In this document: one piece after another, positions 25,417-33,900 of the stretch
Layout: each line of letters starts with the position of its first letter
Position numbering within the stretch: position 1 is the stretch's first letter
Assembly (NCBI RefSeq): GCF_019880305.1
Contig: NZ_CP082301.1
Location: 8,060,001 to 8,124,000, forward strand
Direction of reading: 5' to 3'
Length of the DNA: 64,000 nucleotides
Origin: Streptomyces decoyicus
GTDB lineage: Bacteria > Actinomycetota > Actinomycetes > Streptomycetales > Streptomycetaceae
The notes under the pieces: model-generated
The model's database searches: none
What the model saw: the letters and a program-made list of their open reading frames with translations, nothing else
What the model was told of the DNA's origin: nothing
Program-made: the position numbers and the translations under genes

Positions 25417-25819
25417 GCATGTCCCTTTCTCCGGTGGGAGCGAGTGCCTGCGGATGCCTGCACGGCACCCGATTCCGTGATGGAGCGGTCACCCTACGTG
25501 CTCACCGTGGCGGTTCCGTGGCGGCCGTGGTGCGCCAGGCCGGGCTGTACGCCGCCCAGCCCTATGGCGGCGCCGTCCTGGCGGGCGGATGTCGGGTGCG
25601 TGGCCGGCGCTTCCCTCGGGGCCCGGCCGGCACCTGCCCGCATCGTCCGTGCCGGGTGCCGGGTGCCGGGTGCCGTGACCGGGGCCGAAAGCGGCCGCAT
25701 GGATATGGCCCCGTCAACCACTCGTCGGTAGCTTGTCGATGCCCCGTCGGCGGTGCCGCCGCCGCGGGGCTGCTCGCCGGACGAACCGACGGACACCACC
25801 GACGAAACAGGCAGATGAC
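25417..25819. other. Divergent promoter region
   Basis: 400 bp between the divergent secreted-protein and glycosidase genes. Frames on both strands are open by GC bias but lack domains or start signals. The repeated CCGGGTGCCGGGTGCCG at about 25652-25674 is a small low-complexity patch. Nothing else was recognised. Confidence 0.4.
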
Positions 25820-27772
25820 GTGAAGCCCTTCTTGCGTTCGGCGTGCGGTGCCGTGACGCTGTGCCTCGCCCTTGTCATGGCGGGCCTCGGCGCCCCCGGC
25901 ACGGCCACGGCGCAGGTCATGCCGGACGCATCCGCCGCCGGATCGTCGTCCGCACGAAAAACCGCCGTGGCGTGGACGGCTCCGCTGTCCACCAGAGGCC
26001 GCTACATCGTCGACGCCGACGGCAAGCGGTTCCGGTTGAAGTCGGGGAACTGGGACGGCGCGCAGGGCTCCTGGAACGGTGCGGGGGACATCGACGACGA
26101 CGCCGGTCACCACAGCGGCCAGAACTCCCACGGCATCCCGCTCGGCCTCGACCGCGTGGGGGTGGCCTCCCTGCTGCGCGACTTCCATGCACTGGGCCTC
26201 AACAGCATTCGGCTGCCGTTCTCCAACGAGATGATCCACTCCGTGGCCCCGGTGCCCGATGCCGCGGTCGCCGCCAACCCGCACCTGCGCGGCAGGACCC
26301 CGCTCCAGATCTTTGACGCGGTGATCGCGGCCCTGACCGCAGAGGGCTTCGCCGTCATCCTCAACAACCATACGAACAGCACCCGTTGGTGCTGCGGCCT
26401 CGACGGCAACGAACGATGGAACAGCCGCCGGACCACGCGGGAATGGGCCGACGACTGGGTCTTCATGGCCCGCCGCTACCAGGACAACGGCCGTGTCGTG
26501 GGAGCGGACCTCTACAACGAGGTGCGCCGCGACATCTGGGACGACCCCAACTGGGGCCTGGGCGACAACCACGACTGGCAGGCCGCCGCCCAGGAAGCGG
26601 CGGACCGGATCCTGACCGAGGCCAACCCCCGTCTTCTCCTCATCATCGAGGGCATCAACTGGACCGGTCTGCCGGTGGACGGGCTGCCGCACGGCCGCCC
26701 CACCCTCGCCCCGGTCCGTACGCTCTCGCACACCCTCGTCCGCTCCGGGAAGCTCGTCTACTCGGCCCACTTCTACGGCTACACCGGCCCGCACCACAGC
26801 GGCGCCACCGGCGTGGGGGAGACCAGCGACCCCCGCTATCAGGACCTGACCGGCGATCAGCTGCGCGCCGTGCTGCACGACCAGGCGTTCTTCGTCTCCG
26901 CCGAGAGCGGGCAGCATTTCACCGCGCCCCTGTGGATCAGCGAATTCGGTATCGGCTCCGACGAGTCCGGCCCGGCGGCCCGCACCTGGTTCGCCGGTCT
27001 GACGGACTACCTTGCCGCCACCGACACGGATTTCGCCTACTGGCCGCTCGTCGGCTGGAGCACCGACCGCCAGGGCCGCCCGGCCGGGGACAGCTGGGCC
27101 CTGCTGCGGTACGACAACGCCGGGGGCCGCACCGGGGTCCTGGACGGCGGCGACTGGCGGGCGGCCGCGTGGCACCGGCTGATGACGGCACCGCAACGGA
27201 CGGGACCGGTGTCACCGACCCCCGCTTGGCACATGCTGACCCTCGACCACCGCGACTTCATCCAGTCCCTGAGCACACGCGCCCTGGGCGACTGGGACAG
27301 CGGAGCCCGCAAGGCGGCCTGCCCCGACGGCGAACGGCTGATCGGCCTCAGCCACACCCGGGGCCGCGGGCTGTGCACCGATGCCCCCACCGCGGGCGAT
27401 CTGCGCACACCCGGCAGCGCCCCCGAGGTCGTACGTGATGAGCGGTACGTCCCCGCGGGGGGAGACTGGGCCCCCGGCTACAGCAAACTCCAGTGCCCCG
27501 AACGGCACTTCCTCACCGGCTACAGCCTGCGCGGCGCGAAAGTCTCCGCCGCCTTGTGCATGCCCGCCCGCGCCTCGCTCGGCAGGACAGCGGAGACCCT
27601 CTGGTTCGACCGCGGCGACCACCGCCCGCCCGGCGACCCCGGCGGCGACTTCGCCCACGGCCACTACAAAGGGCAGTGCCCGTCCGACGCCTACGCGGCA
27701 GGTATCGCCTACACCAGCCGCCCCGGACACCAGGGCAGCCCCGATGCCCTGCTCTGTCGGTCCCTGGCATAG
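25820..27772 (+). CDS. Secreted GH5-family glycoside hydrolase with a three-fold C-terminal module
   Basis: 650 residues from a GTG. A signal peptide (about 1-32) precedes a cellulase-type GH5 barrel at about 50-430. Acid/base E234 is in GADLYNEVRRD and the nucleophile is E375 in PLWISEFGIGS; GLNSIRLPFSNEM and the NNHTNS loop also fit. From about 465 to the end are three similar units, each with a G-D/G-W or DF start, a K..CP core and a closing LC (for example DWDSGARKAACPDGE...LC). These are probably a disulfide-bonded binding module. The likely target is a beta-glucan or related glycan; exact specificity is unknown. Confidence 0.9.
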   Translation: MKPFLRSACGAVTLCLALVMAGLGAPGTATAQVMPDASAAGSSSARKTAVAWTAPLSTRGRYIVDADGKRFRLKSGNWDGAQGSWNGAGDIDDDAGHHSGQNSHGIPLGLDRVGVASLLRDFHALGLNSIRLPFSNEMIHSVAPVPDAAVAANPHLRGRTPLQIFDAVIAALTAEGFAVILNNHTNSTRWCCGLDGNERWNSRRTTREWADDWVFMARRYQDNGRVVGADLYNEVRRDIWDDPNWGLGDNHDWQAAAQEAADRILTEANPRLLLIIEGINWTGLPVDGLPHGRPTLAPVRTLSHTLVRSGKLVYSAHFYGYTGPHHSGATGVGETSDPRYQDLTGDQLRAVLHDQAFFVSAESGQHFTAPLWISEFGIGSDESGPAARTWFAGLTDYLAATDTDFAYWPLVGWSTDRQGRPAGDSWALLRYDNAGGRTGVLDGGDWRAAAWHRLMTAPQRTGPVSPTPAWHMLTLDHRDFIQSLSTRALGDWDSGARKAACPDGERLIGLSHTRGRGLCTDAPTAGDLRTPGSAPEVVRDERYVPAGGDWAPGYSKLQCPERHFLTGYSLRGAKVSAALCMPARASLGRTAETLWFDRGDHRPPGDPGGDFAHGHYKGQCPSDAYAAGIAYTSRPGHQGSPDALLCRSLA

Positions 27773-27817
27773 GCTGCCCGGTCATCACGGCAGAGGCAGG
27801 TATTACCCTCCACGATC

Positions 27818-28249
27818 ATGATCGCGCGCAGGGGTGACGGGTACGAGATGGCCATCGATCCGGACCGTCTCGACATCGACCTGATACACCACTGGCTCTC
27901 GACCGATGCGTTCTGGGCGCTGGGACGCAGCCGCGAAACCGTTGAGCGGTCGGTGCGCGCTTCTCTCAACTTCGGCCTCTACGACGCCGACGGGGCGCAG
28001 GCTGCCTATGCGCGAGTCGTCACGGACCTGTCGACGTTCGCATGGCTCTGCGATGTCTACGTCGCTCCCGCGCACCGCGGCAACGGGCTCGGCACCTGGC
28101 TGGCCACTGCGATCCGCGACCACCTCGCCCCCTACGAGCTGAAGCGGGTACTGCTGTCCACCTTCGATGCTCACGAGGTGTACGCCAAGGCCGGCTTCGT
28201 CCCCTTCCCGCATCCTGAGAATTTGATGATCCTGGGTCCGGAAGAGTGA
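27818..28249 (+). CDS. GNAT family N-acetyltransferase
   Basis: 143 residues of the small GNAT type. DPDRLDIDLIHHWLSTDAFWALGRSRETVERS at the N-terminus is characteristic of a widespread subgroup. The acetyl-CoA loop is VYVAPAHRGNGLGTWLATAI, and the last strand is YAKAGFVPF. The first ATG (27818) keeps the usual N-terminus; an ATG at 27848 is an alternative. The substrate is unknown. Confidence 0.88.
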   Translation: MIARRGDGYEMAIDPDRLDIDLIHHWLSTDAFWALGRSRETVERSVRASLNFGLYDADGAQAAYARVVTDLSTFAWLCDVYVAPAHRGNGLGTWLATAIRDHLAPYELKRVLLSTFDAHEVYAKAGFVPFPHPENLMILGPEE

Positions 28250-28291
28250 AGTCCTGCGGTGACCGTTGCCCTTGGTGATCGTTCTCCGGTG

Positions 28292-28588
28292 ATGAAGAGA
28301 ATCGTCACTGCCTCGGTCCTTGCCCTGTGCTGCCTGGTTCCCGCCGTTCCGGCGCATGCCGACGGGCCCGAGAAGATGCCGCGCGTGGCGGGCCAGGGGC
28401 TGGTCCCCGCCTACGCTGCCCTCCGCTACGACACCTCCGTCCAGCTGAAGGACGGGCGCGGCGCGGGCCGCCATGTGCTGTGGCCCGCGGCCTGGAAGGT
28501 GTGTGCGCAGAACCCGGAGGCGGGTACGCCCCTCCAGGGCCGGCGGGTCACGCTCACCGTGGTCAAGCGCGAGGAGTCGTGCCGGTAG
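28292..28588 (+). CDS. Small secreted PASTA-like protein
   Basis: 98 residues. Signal peptide MKRIVTASVLALCCLVPAVPAHA, then one PASTA-like unit: MPRVAGQGLVPAYAAL, a central GRGAGRHVLWPAAWKVCAQNP and VTLTVVKREESC. PASTA domains bind cell-wall fragments or beta-lactams, but in this exported single-domain form the role is unknown. The two cysteines could form a disulfide. The RBS is weak. It is convergent with the dehydrogenase gene, with only 31 bp between stops. Confidence 0.82.
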   Translation: MKRIVTASVLALCCLVPAVPAHADGPEKMPRVAGQGLVPAYAALRYDTSVQLKDGRGAGRHVLWPAAWKVCAQNPEAGTPLQGRRVTLTVVKREESCR

Positions 28589-28619
28589 CGGTGCGCGCGC
28601 CCGTTCCGCCGGCCGGGTG

Positions 28620-29768
28620 TCAGTCGCGCGGGATGCGCCCCTTGCTGTGCATGGCGGTGCGGACGCGTTCCTCGGCCAGCCGGCGGCCGGCGGCATGCGG
28701 CGTGACGTCCTGACGCCGGGCTTCGTCCAGGACGCTCACGGCGTTGGCTCGCAGCCTCGTCGAGACCGTCTCGACGATGCCGGCCGTGTCGGGCCGGAAT
28801 CCGGAGTAGCGGGCGTCCATGGCGAAGGCTGCTGCGACCACGCCTCCGGCGTTGGCCACGAAGTCGGGGAGCACGGTGACACCACGCGCGGCGAGGATGC
28901 CCTGGGCCTCCGCGGAGGTGGGCAGATTGGCTCCCTCCACAAGGATCTTCGCCTTCACTTCGTGCGCGGAGGTGCGGGTGAGGACGTCCTGCAGGGCGGC
29001 GGGCACCAAGATGTCGCAGTCCACGGCGAGTTCGGCGCCCGGAGCCAGCGCGGTGGCGGCGGAGTGGCGGGTGACGAAGTGGTCGCCGTGTTCGTCGCGC
29101 GCCGCCAGCAGCGCATCGACGTCGAGGCCGCTGGGGTCGTGCAGCGCCCCGTGGGCGGTGGACACCGCCACGACCGTGGCACCGAGTTCGGCGAAGCGCC
29201 GGGCGGCCGCGCTGCCGACCGCGCCGAAGCCCTGCAGGGCGACCCGTGAGCCGCTCAGTGGCAGCCCCAGATGCTGTGCCGCGGCGTCGGCCGCCTCGGC
29301 GACGCCGTAGCCGGTGATTCCGAGCTTGTCGTAGGCCACGCCGCCGAGGTGTTCGGGGGTGCCGACGGCGGCGCCGCGGTCGCCCAGTTCGTCCTGGATG
29401 ATGGCGGCGTCGCTTTCGGTCAGGCCCATGTCGAGTCCCATCACATACTCGCGGGGCACCTCGTTGGACAGTGCGCGGGCGAAGGCGCGCAGCACCGCTT
29501 CCTTGTCGCGGGACGCGGGATCGGCGACGATGCCGGCCTTGGCGCCGCCGTAGAAGAGGTCGACGGCGGCCCACTTCCACGTCATGACACGGGCCAGCCG
29601 GGACACCTCGTCGACGGTCACGCCGGGGCTCATGCGGGTGCCGCCCTTGCCGATGCCGCGGGCGGTGTTGTCGATCACCAGGACGCCCTTCATGCCGGTG
29701 CGCCGGTGCGAGACGACGACGATCTTCTCGGGGCCCCACTCGTCGACGAGAGAGAGTGCATCAGTCAC
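28620..29768 (-). CDS. Glu/Leu/Phe/Val-type amino acid dehydrogenase
   Basis: 382 residues from a GTG with AAGGAA upstream. It catalyses NAD(P)-dependent oxidative deamination of an amino acid to a 2-oxo acid. The catalytic Lys is K77 in FYGGAKAGI; the nucleotide-binding loop is GFGAVGSAAARRF (180 onwards); the ELFV signature KGGTRMSP lies near 41. It is the second gene of a unit with the YdiJ-like dehydrogenase (48 bp gap) and sits in the putative lysine/2-aminoadipate block. It might therefore deaminate 2-aminoadipate or glutamate there. Leucine/valine dehydrogenase is the family alternative. Confidence 0.92.
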   Translation of the reverse strand: MTDALSLVDEWGPEKIVVVSHRRTGMKGVLVIDNTARGIGKGGTRMSPGVTVDEVSRLARVMTWKWAAVDLFYGGAKAGIVADPASRDKEAVLRAFARALSNEVPREYVMGLDMGLTESDAAIIQDELGDRGAAVGTPEHLGGVAYDKLGITGYGVAEAADAAAQHLGLPLSGSRVALQGFGAVGSAAARRFAELGATVVAVSTAHGALHDPSGLDVDALLAARDEHGDHFVTRHSAATALAPGAELAVDCDILVPAALQDVLTRTSAHEVKAKILVEGANLPTSAEAQGILAARGVTVLPDFVANAGGVVAAAFAMDARYSGFRPDTAGIVETVSTRLRANAVSVLDEARRQDVTPHAAGRRLAEERVRTAMHSKGRIPRD

Positions 29769-29816
29769 GGGTGTGTTCCTTGTCGGTAGGAAGGAAGAAA
29801 GGACGGGGAGCGCGGA

Positions 29817-32723
29817 TCAGGCGGAGGTGTCGGTGGGCGGCAGTGCCTGGGCGATCAGCTCGGCGATATGGGTGCCGCTGCGCGGGGTCTGCTGTGCGAT
29901 CTGGGTGCGGCAGCTGAAGCCGTCGGCCAGGATCCGGGTCTCGTCCGTGGCCGAGCGCACTGCCGGGAGAAGTACCTGTTCGCCCGCGGCCACCGACACG
30001 TCGTAGTGGTCGCGTTCAAAACCGAAGTTGCCGGCGAGCCCGCAACAGCCGGAATCGAGCGTGGTGTTGTCGATGCCCATGCGGGCCAGCAGCGTGCTGT
30101 CGGCGCCGAAGCCGGACGTGGCGTGCTGGTGGCAGTGGGTCTGGCTGATCGAGCGGGCCTCGATCCGCGGGGGCTGCCAGCCGGGCGTGTGGTGGACGAG
30201 GAGTTCGGCGAGGGTGCGGGTGGCCCGGGAGAGAGCGCGGGCGTCCTCGTTGCCGTCGAGAAGCTCGGGGAGTTCGCTCTTGAGGGCCGCGGTACAGCTC
30301 GGCTCCAGTCCGACGACGGGTATGCCGGCGCTGACGGCGGGGGCAAGGGCTGCGGTGGTCCGCCGGGCGACACGGCGGGCGATGCCGAGCTGCCCGGTGG
30401 TGATCCAGGTGAGCCCGCAGCACTGGGTGCCGTCGGGGACCTGCACCCGGTACCCGGCGTGCTCCAGGACGGCCACGCCGGCTTTGAGGACGTCGGGGCT
30501 GAAGTGGTTGTTGAAGGAATCGACCCAGAGCAGGACCGGGCCGCGCCGGCCGTCGCCCTCGGGTGTGCGGCGGCGGAACCAGGTCAGGAAGGTCTGATCG
30601 GCGAAGCGGGGGAGGTCGCGCTGCGCGGCGATGCCGCCCAGCCGTTTGAGAGCCGGGGCCAGACGGGAGGAGGTGAGCGCGTTGACCAGGCCGGGAACCC
30701 GGGCGGCCGGCCGGGACAGCAGCGGCAGCCAGCCCATGGTGTAGTGCGAGGCGGGCCGCAGGCGTCCCTTGTAGTGGTGGTGGAGGAACTCTGCCTTATA
30801 GGTGGCCATGTCCACTCCGGCGGGACAGTCGGCGCTGCATCCCTTGCACGACAGGCACAGATCGAGGGCCTCGCGGACCTCGGTGGAACGCCAGCCGTCG
30901 GTGATCACCTCTCCCTGGGTCATCTCGTACAGGAGACGGGCCCGGCCGCGGGTGGAGTCCTTCTCGTCCCGGGTGACCCGGTAGCTGGGGCACATCACAT
31001 CGCCGCGGTGGTCCGCGGAGCGGCACTTGCCGACGCCGACGCAACGGCGGGTGGCCTTGGCGAAGTCACCGTCGTCGGCGTGGAAGGGGAAGACTGTGGT
31101 CAGGGGCAGGGGAGTGCGGTGCGGGCTGACGCGCAGGTCGCCGTCGACGGGCAGCGGCTGCACGATCATCCCGGGATTGAGGCCGTTGTCGGGGTCCCAG
31201 ATGGTCTTGAACTCCTCGAAGAGGGCGATGATCTCGGGTCCGTACATCAGGGGCAGCAGCGCGGAGCGGGCCTGGCCGTCGCCGTGCTCGCCGGACAGCG
31301 AACCGCCGTGGGCGGCGACCAGCCGGGCGGCATCGGCGAGGAAGGCGCGGAAGACGGCGGTGCCCTGCTCGGTGGTGAAGTCGAAGTCGATGCGGACGTG
31401 CAGACAGCCTTCGCCGAAGTGCCCGTAGACGGCGCCCTGGAGCTCATAACGGTGCAGCAGATCGGTGAACTCGCGCAGATAGGAGCCGAGTTGGTCGGGC
31501 GGGACGGCCGCGTCCTCCCATCCGGGCCAGGCTTCGGAACCGTCGGGCGTCCTGGTGGCCAGGCCCGCTCCGTCCTCGCGGATCCGCCACAGGCCACGAG
31601 CCCGTACGGGATCGGTGATGATCTCGCTGCCGGTACAGCCCGGGGCCCGGTGCGCGGTCTCCACCAGCGCCTCGGCCTGCTGGGGCAGTGCGTCCGCCGG
31701 GCCGCCGAGTTCGGCGAACAGCCAGGCCTGTGCGGTCGGCAGGCTGTCGACGGCAGCCCGGGTGGCGGGCCGGGTGACGATGTCGGTCAGCGCGTGGTCG
31801 AGTCCCTCCAGCGCCAGCGGCTCGTGCTTGAGCAGTGCGGGGACCGCGTCGGCCGCGGCACAGGCGTCCGAGAAGCCGAGGACGACCAGGGCCCGCGCGG
31901 GCGGCGGCGCCACGAGGCGGACGGTCGCCGAGAGGATGACGGCCAGCGTGCCCTCGCTGCCGACGAGGGCTTTGGCGAGGTGGAAGCGCCGCTCGGGCAG
32001 CAGATGTTCCAGCGCATAGCCCGACACCTGCCGTGGGAACTGCCCCAGCTTGGTGCGCAGCGCCGCCAGATTGCGCTGGGCGAGACGGTGCAGGGAGGCG
32101 ATCAGCTCACCGCGGTCGTCTCCCGCCGCGATGGCCTCGTCGATCTCCTCCTGGGTCATCTCGCCGAGCCGGACCACCGTACCGCGGTAGGTGGCCACTT
32201 CGAGTTCCACGATGTTGTCCGCGGTGCGGCCCCAGGCGAGCGAGTGCGAGCCGCACGCATTGTTGCCGATCATGCCGCCCAGGGTGCAGCGGCTGTGCGT
32301 GGAGGGGTCGGCGCCGAAGAGCAGGCCGTGCGCGGCGGCGGCCTTCTGGAGTTCGTCCAGCACGATGCCGGGCTGCACGGTTGCGGTCCGGGCGTGCGGA
32401 TCCAGTGCGGTCAGCCGGTGGAAGTAGCGGGAGAAGTCGAGCACCACGCCCGCCCCGAGGGCCTGCCCGGAGGTGCTGGTGCCCGCTCCGCGTGCGGTGA
32501 TCGGCACCCCCAGGCGACGGCATACGGCGAGGGCGTTGAGGATGTGCTGCCGCTCGCGGGGGAAGACCACGGCCAGCGGGACATGGCGGTAATTGGAGGC
32601 ATCGGCCGCGTACTGAGCCCGGTGACCGGCGTCGCCGGAGACCTTGCCGCAGTCCCCCTGGCCGAGGGCCTCGGCCACAGCTGCCGCGTCGGGGCCACCG
32701 AGGCCCTGCGCTGTCGTCGTCAC
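29817..32723 (-). CDS. YdiJ-like FAD/iron-sulfur D-2-hydroxyglutarate (or D-lactate) dehydrogenase
   Basis: 968 residues from a GTG with AAGGAG 7 nt upstream. The N-terminal FAD-binding (PCMH) domain has ITARGAGTSTSGQALGAGVV and GGMIGNNACGSHS. A C-terminal FAD-oxidase domain contains GSLSGEHGDGQARS. After residue 600 come ferredoxin-like clusters (CVGVGKC...MCP; CLSCKGCSADCPAG), then a CCG-type heterodisulfide-reductase-like half (DGTQCCGLTW, SGCCGLAGNFG). This fusion is the YdiJ architecture; P. putida YdiJ oxidises D-2-hydroxyglutarate to 2-oxoglutarate. The HglS homologue nearby, which makes D-2-hydroxyglutarate, supports that reading. Confidence 0.9.
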   Translation of the reverse strand: MTTTAQGLGGPDAAAVAEALGQGDCGKVSGDAGHRAQYAADASNYRHVPLAVVFPRERQHILNALAVCRRLGVPITARGAGTSTSGQALGAGVVLDFSRYFHRLTALDPHARTATVQPGIVLDELQKAAAAHGLLFGADPSTHSRCTLGGMIGNNACGSHSLAWGRTADNIVELEVATYRGTVVRLGEMTQEEIDEAIAAGDDRGELIASLHRLAQRNLAALRTKLGQFPRQVSGYALEHLLPERRFHLAKALVGSEGTLAVILSATVRLVAPPPARALVVLGFSDACAAADAVPALLKHEPLALEGLDHALTDIVTRPATRAAVDSLPTAQAWLFAELGGPADALPQQAEALVETAHRAPGCTGSEIITDPVRARGLWRIREDGAGLATRTPDGSEAWPGWEDAAVPPDQLGSYLREFTDLLHRYELQGAVYGHFGEGCLHVRIDFDFTTEQGTAVFRAFLADAARLVAAHGGSLSGEHGDGQARSALLPLMYGPEIIALFEEFKTIWDPDNGLNPGMIVQPLPVDGDLRVSPHRTPLPLTTVFPFHADDGDFAKATRRCVGVGKCRSADHRGDVMCPSYRVTRDEKDSTRGRARLLYEMTQGEVITDGWRSTEVREALDLCLSCKGCSADCPAGVDMATYKAEFLHHHYKGRLRPASHYTMGWLPLLSRPAARVPGLVNALTSSRLAPALKRLGGIAAQRDLPRFADQTFLTWFRRRTPEGDGRRGPVLLWVDSFNNHFSPDVLKAGVAVLEHAGYRVQVPDGTQCCGLTWITTGQLGIARRVARRTTAALAPAVSAGIPVVGLEPSCTAALKSELPELLDGNEDARALSRATRTLAELLVHHTPGWQPPRIEARSISQTHCHQHATSGFGADSTLLARMGIDNTTLDSGCCGLAGNFGFERDHYDVSVAAGEQVLLPAVRSATDETRILADGFSCRTQIAQQTPRSGTHIAELIAQALPPTDTSA

Positions 32724-32908
32724 CGTGCTGCTCCTTTGTGCTCACCGGTCGCCTTCGGCCTGGTCCCGTCCACGATGCGGGCCGCCGCGGGCACGGGACA
32801 AGGCCCAGCAGAACGAAAGAATTCATGCTTGAGGGCAAGGAAAAATTATGCTCGCCAGCGAGGGTGGCTGGTGTTTATGCTCGCCTCCCGCGTTCTTGGG
32901 AGCCCGCG
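32724..32908. promoter_or_regulatory. Divergent promoter region, YdiJ-like gene / LysR
   Basis: 185 bp between divergent starts. It contains an A/T-richer patch (AAGAATTCATGCTTGAGGGC, 32816-32835; AAGGAAAAATTATGC, 32838-32852), the likely site of the promoters and LysR operators. The phrase CTTGAGGGCAAG resembles the T-N11-A style of LysR boxes. No exact operator can be fixed. Confidence 0.45.
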
Positions 32909-33823
32909 TTGCTGAAGCCACTGCATCTGCTCACACTGAAGGCCGTCGTCCACAGCGCCTCGTTCGCCCTGGCGGCCCGCGACCTCGGCTACACCGCGTC
33001 CGCCATCTCGCAGCAGATCTCCGCCCTGGAGAAGGAAACCGGGCTGGTGCTGTTCGAGCGGGAGGCGCACGGGATCCGTCCCACGGCCGCAGCCCACCGA
33101 CTGGTCGACCTCAGCACCCACGTACTGGCGGCCATGGACGATCTGGACCACCAGGTGCAGGAGCTCGCCACCGGTGTCACCGGCCGGCTGCGGCTGGGCA
33201 GCTTCCCCACCGCCGACGTCCGGCTGGTGCCCGCCGCGCTGTCCGCCCTCGTCGAAAGCCATCCACGCGCACAGATCCAGCTGGAGGAGGGCGAGCCCGA
33301 AGAGCTCATCACCGCGCTCAGCCACGGCGATCTCGATGTCGCGCTCGTCTACGAGTACGGGCTCAGCCCCCGCCAATGGCCCGACGGACTGACCCGTCAT
33401 CACCTGCTGAGCGAGGACCTCGTCCTGCTCAGGGCCCGCGACAGTGGCCTGAGCGCGCAGCTGTCCCAGCTGTCCCGGGCCCGCTGGATCACCAGCCGGG
33501 AGGACACCGCCGGGGCCCGGTCGTTCGTCCGTCTCTGCGCGGCCGCGGGATTCGACGCCGCCGTCGCCTTCCGCAGCAACAACTACGACGTGGTGCGGGA
33601 GCTGGTGTCGGCAGGACTCGGCGTGGCCGTGGTCCCGGCGCTCGGCCATGTGCCCGGCGAGGGCATCGAGGCCACCCGGGTCACCCAGCGCTCCGCACAC
33701 CGCAGGGTGATGGCGCTGCACCGCAGCGAGAACAGCAACCCGCTGCTCCCCACCGTCCTCAGCTGTCTGCGGGGGGCGGTGCCCGCCGGCGAGCCGTATC
33801 TGCACCCGGCGGACGACGAGTGA
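32909..33823 (+). CDS. LysR-type transcriptional regulator
   Basis: 304 residues starting at the TTG at 32909, which has GGGAG 6 nt upstream. The start places the HTH (LHLLTLKAVVHSASFALAARDLGYTASAISQQISALEKETG) at the N-terminus as usual. The effector-binding domain follows from about residue 90. It is divergent from the YdiJ-like/dehydrogenase unit and convergent with the permease gene. It probably senses an intermediate of the neighbouring amino acid pathway. Confidence 0.92.
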   Translation: MLKPLHLLTLKAVVHSASFALAARDLGYTASAISQQISALEKETGLVLFEREAHGIRPTAAAHRLVDLSTHVLAAMDDLDHQVQELATGVTGRLRLGSFPTADVRLVPAALSALVESHPRAQIQLEEGEPEELITALSHGDLDVALVYEYGLSPRQWPDGLTRHHLLSEDLVLLRARDSGLSAQLSQLSRARWITSREDTAGARSFVRLCAAAGFDAAVAFRSNNYDVVRELVSAGLGVAVVPALGHVPGEGIEATRVTQRSAHRRVMALHRSENSNPLLPTVLSCLRGAVPAGEPYLHPADDE

Positions 33824-33828
33824 GGTCC

Positions 33829-33891
33829 GGCCGACGGCGGGTACCGCCGCTCCCGGGGCGGGGGAGCGGCGGCACACCGGCGCCGTCGGCC
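33829..33891. terminator. Nested bidirectional terminator
   Basis: Two perfect 11-bp stems are nested. Outer: GGCCGACGGCG (33829-33839) with CGCCGTCGGCC (33881-33891). Inner: CCGCCGCTCCC (33844-33854) with GGGAGCGGCGG (33862-33872) around a 7-nt loop. It fills the gap between the convergent LysR and permease genes and should stop transcription from both sides. Confidence 0.8.
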
Positions 33892-33900
33892 GACCGCTTC

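Noticed and set aside
25562..27196. Minus-strand frame opposite the GH5 gene
   Set aside because: GH5 catalytic residues and signal peptide are on the plus strand; the other frame is a shadow.
29868..32915. 1,000-residue plus-strand open frame opposite the YdiJ-like gene
   Set aside because: The minus strand encodes a complete FAD/FeS enzyme with all motifs; the antisense frame has only low-complexity sequence.
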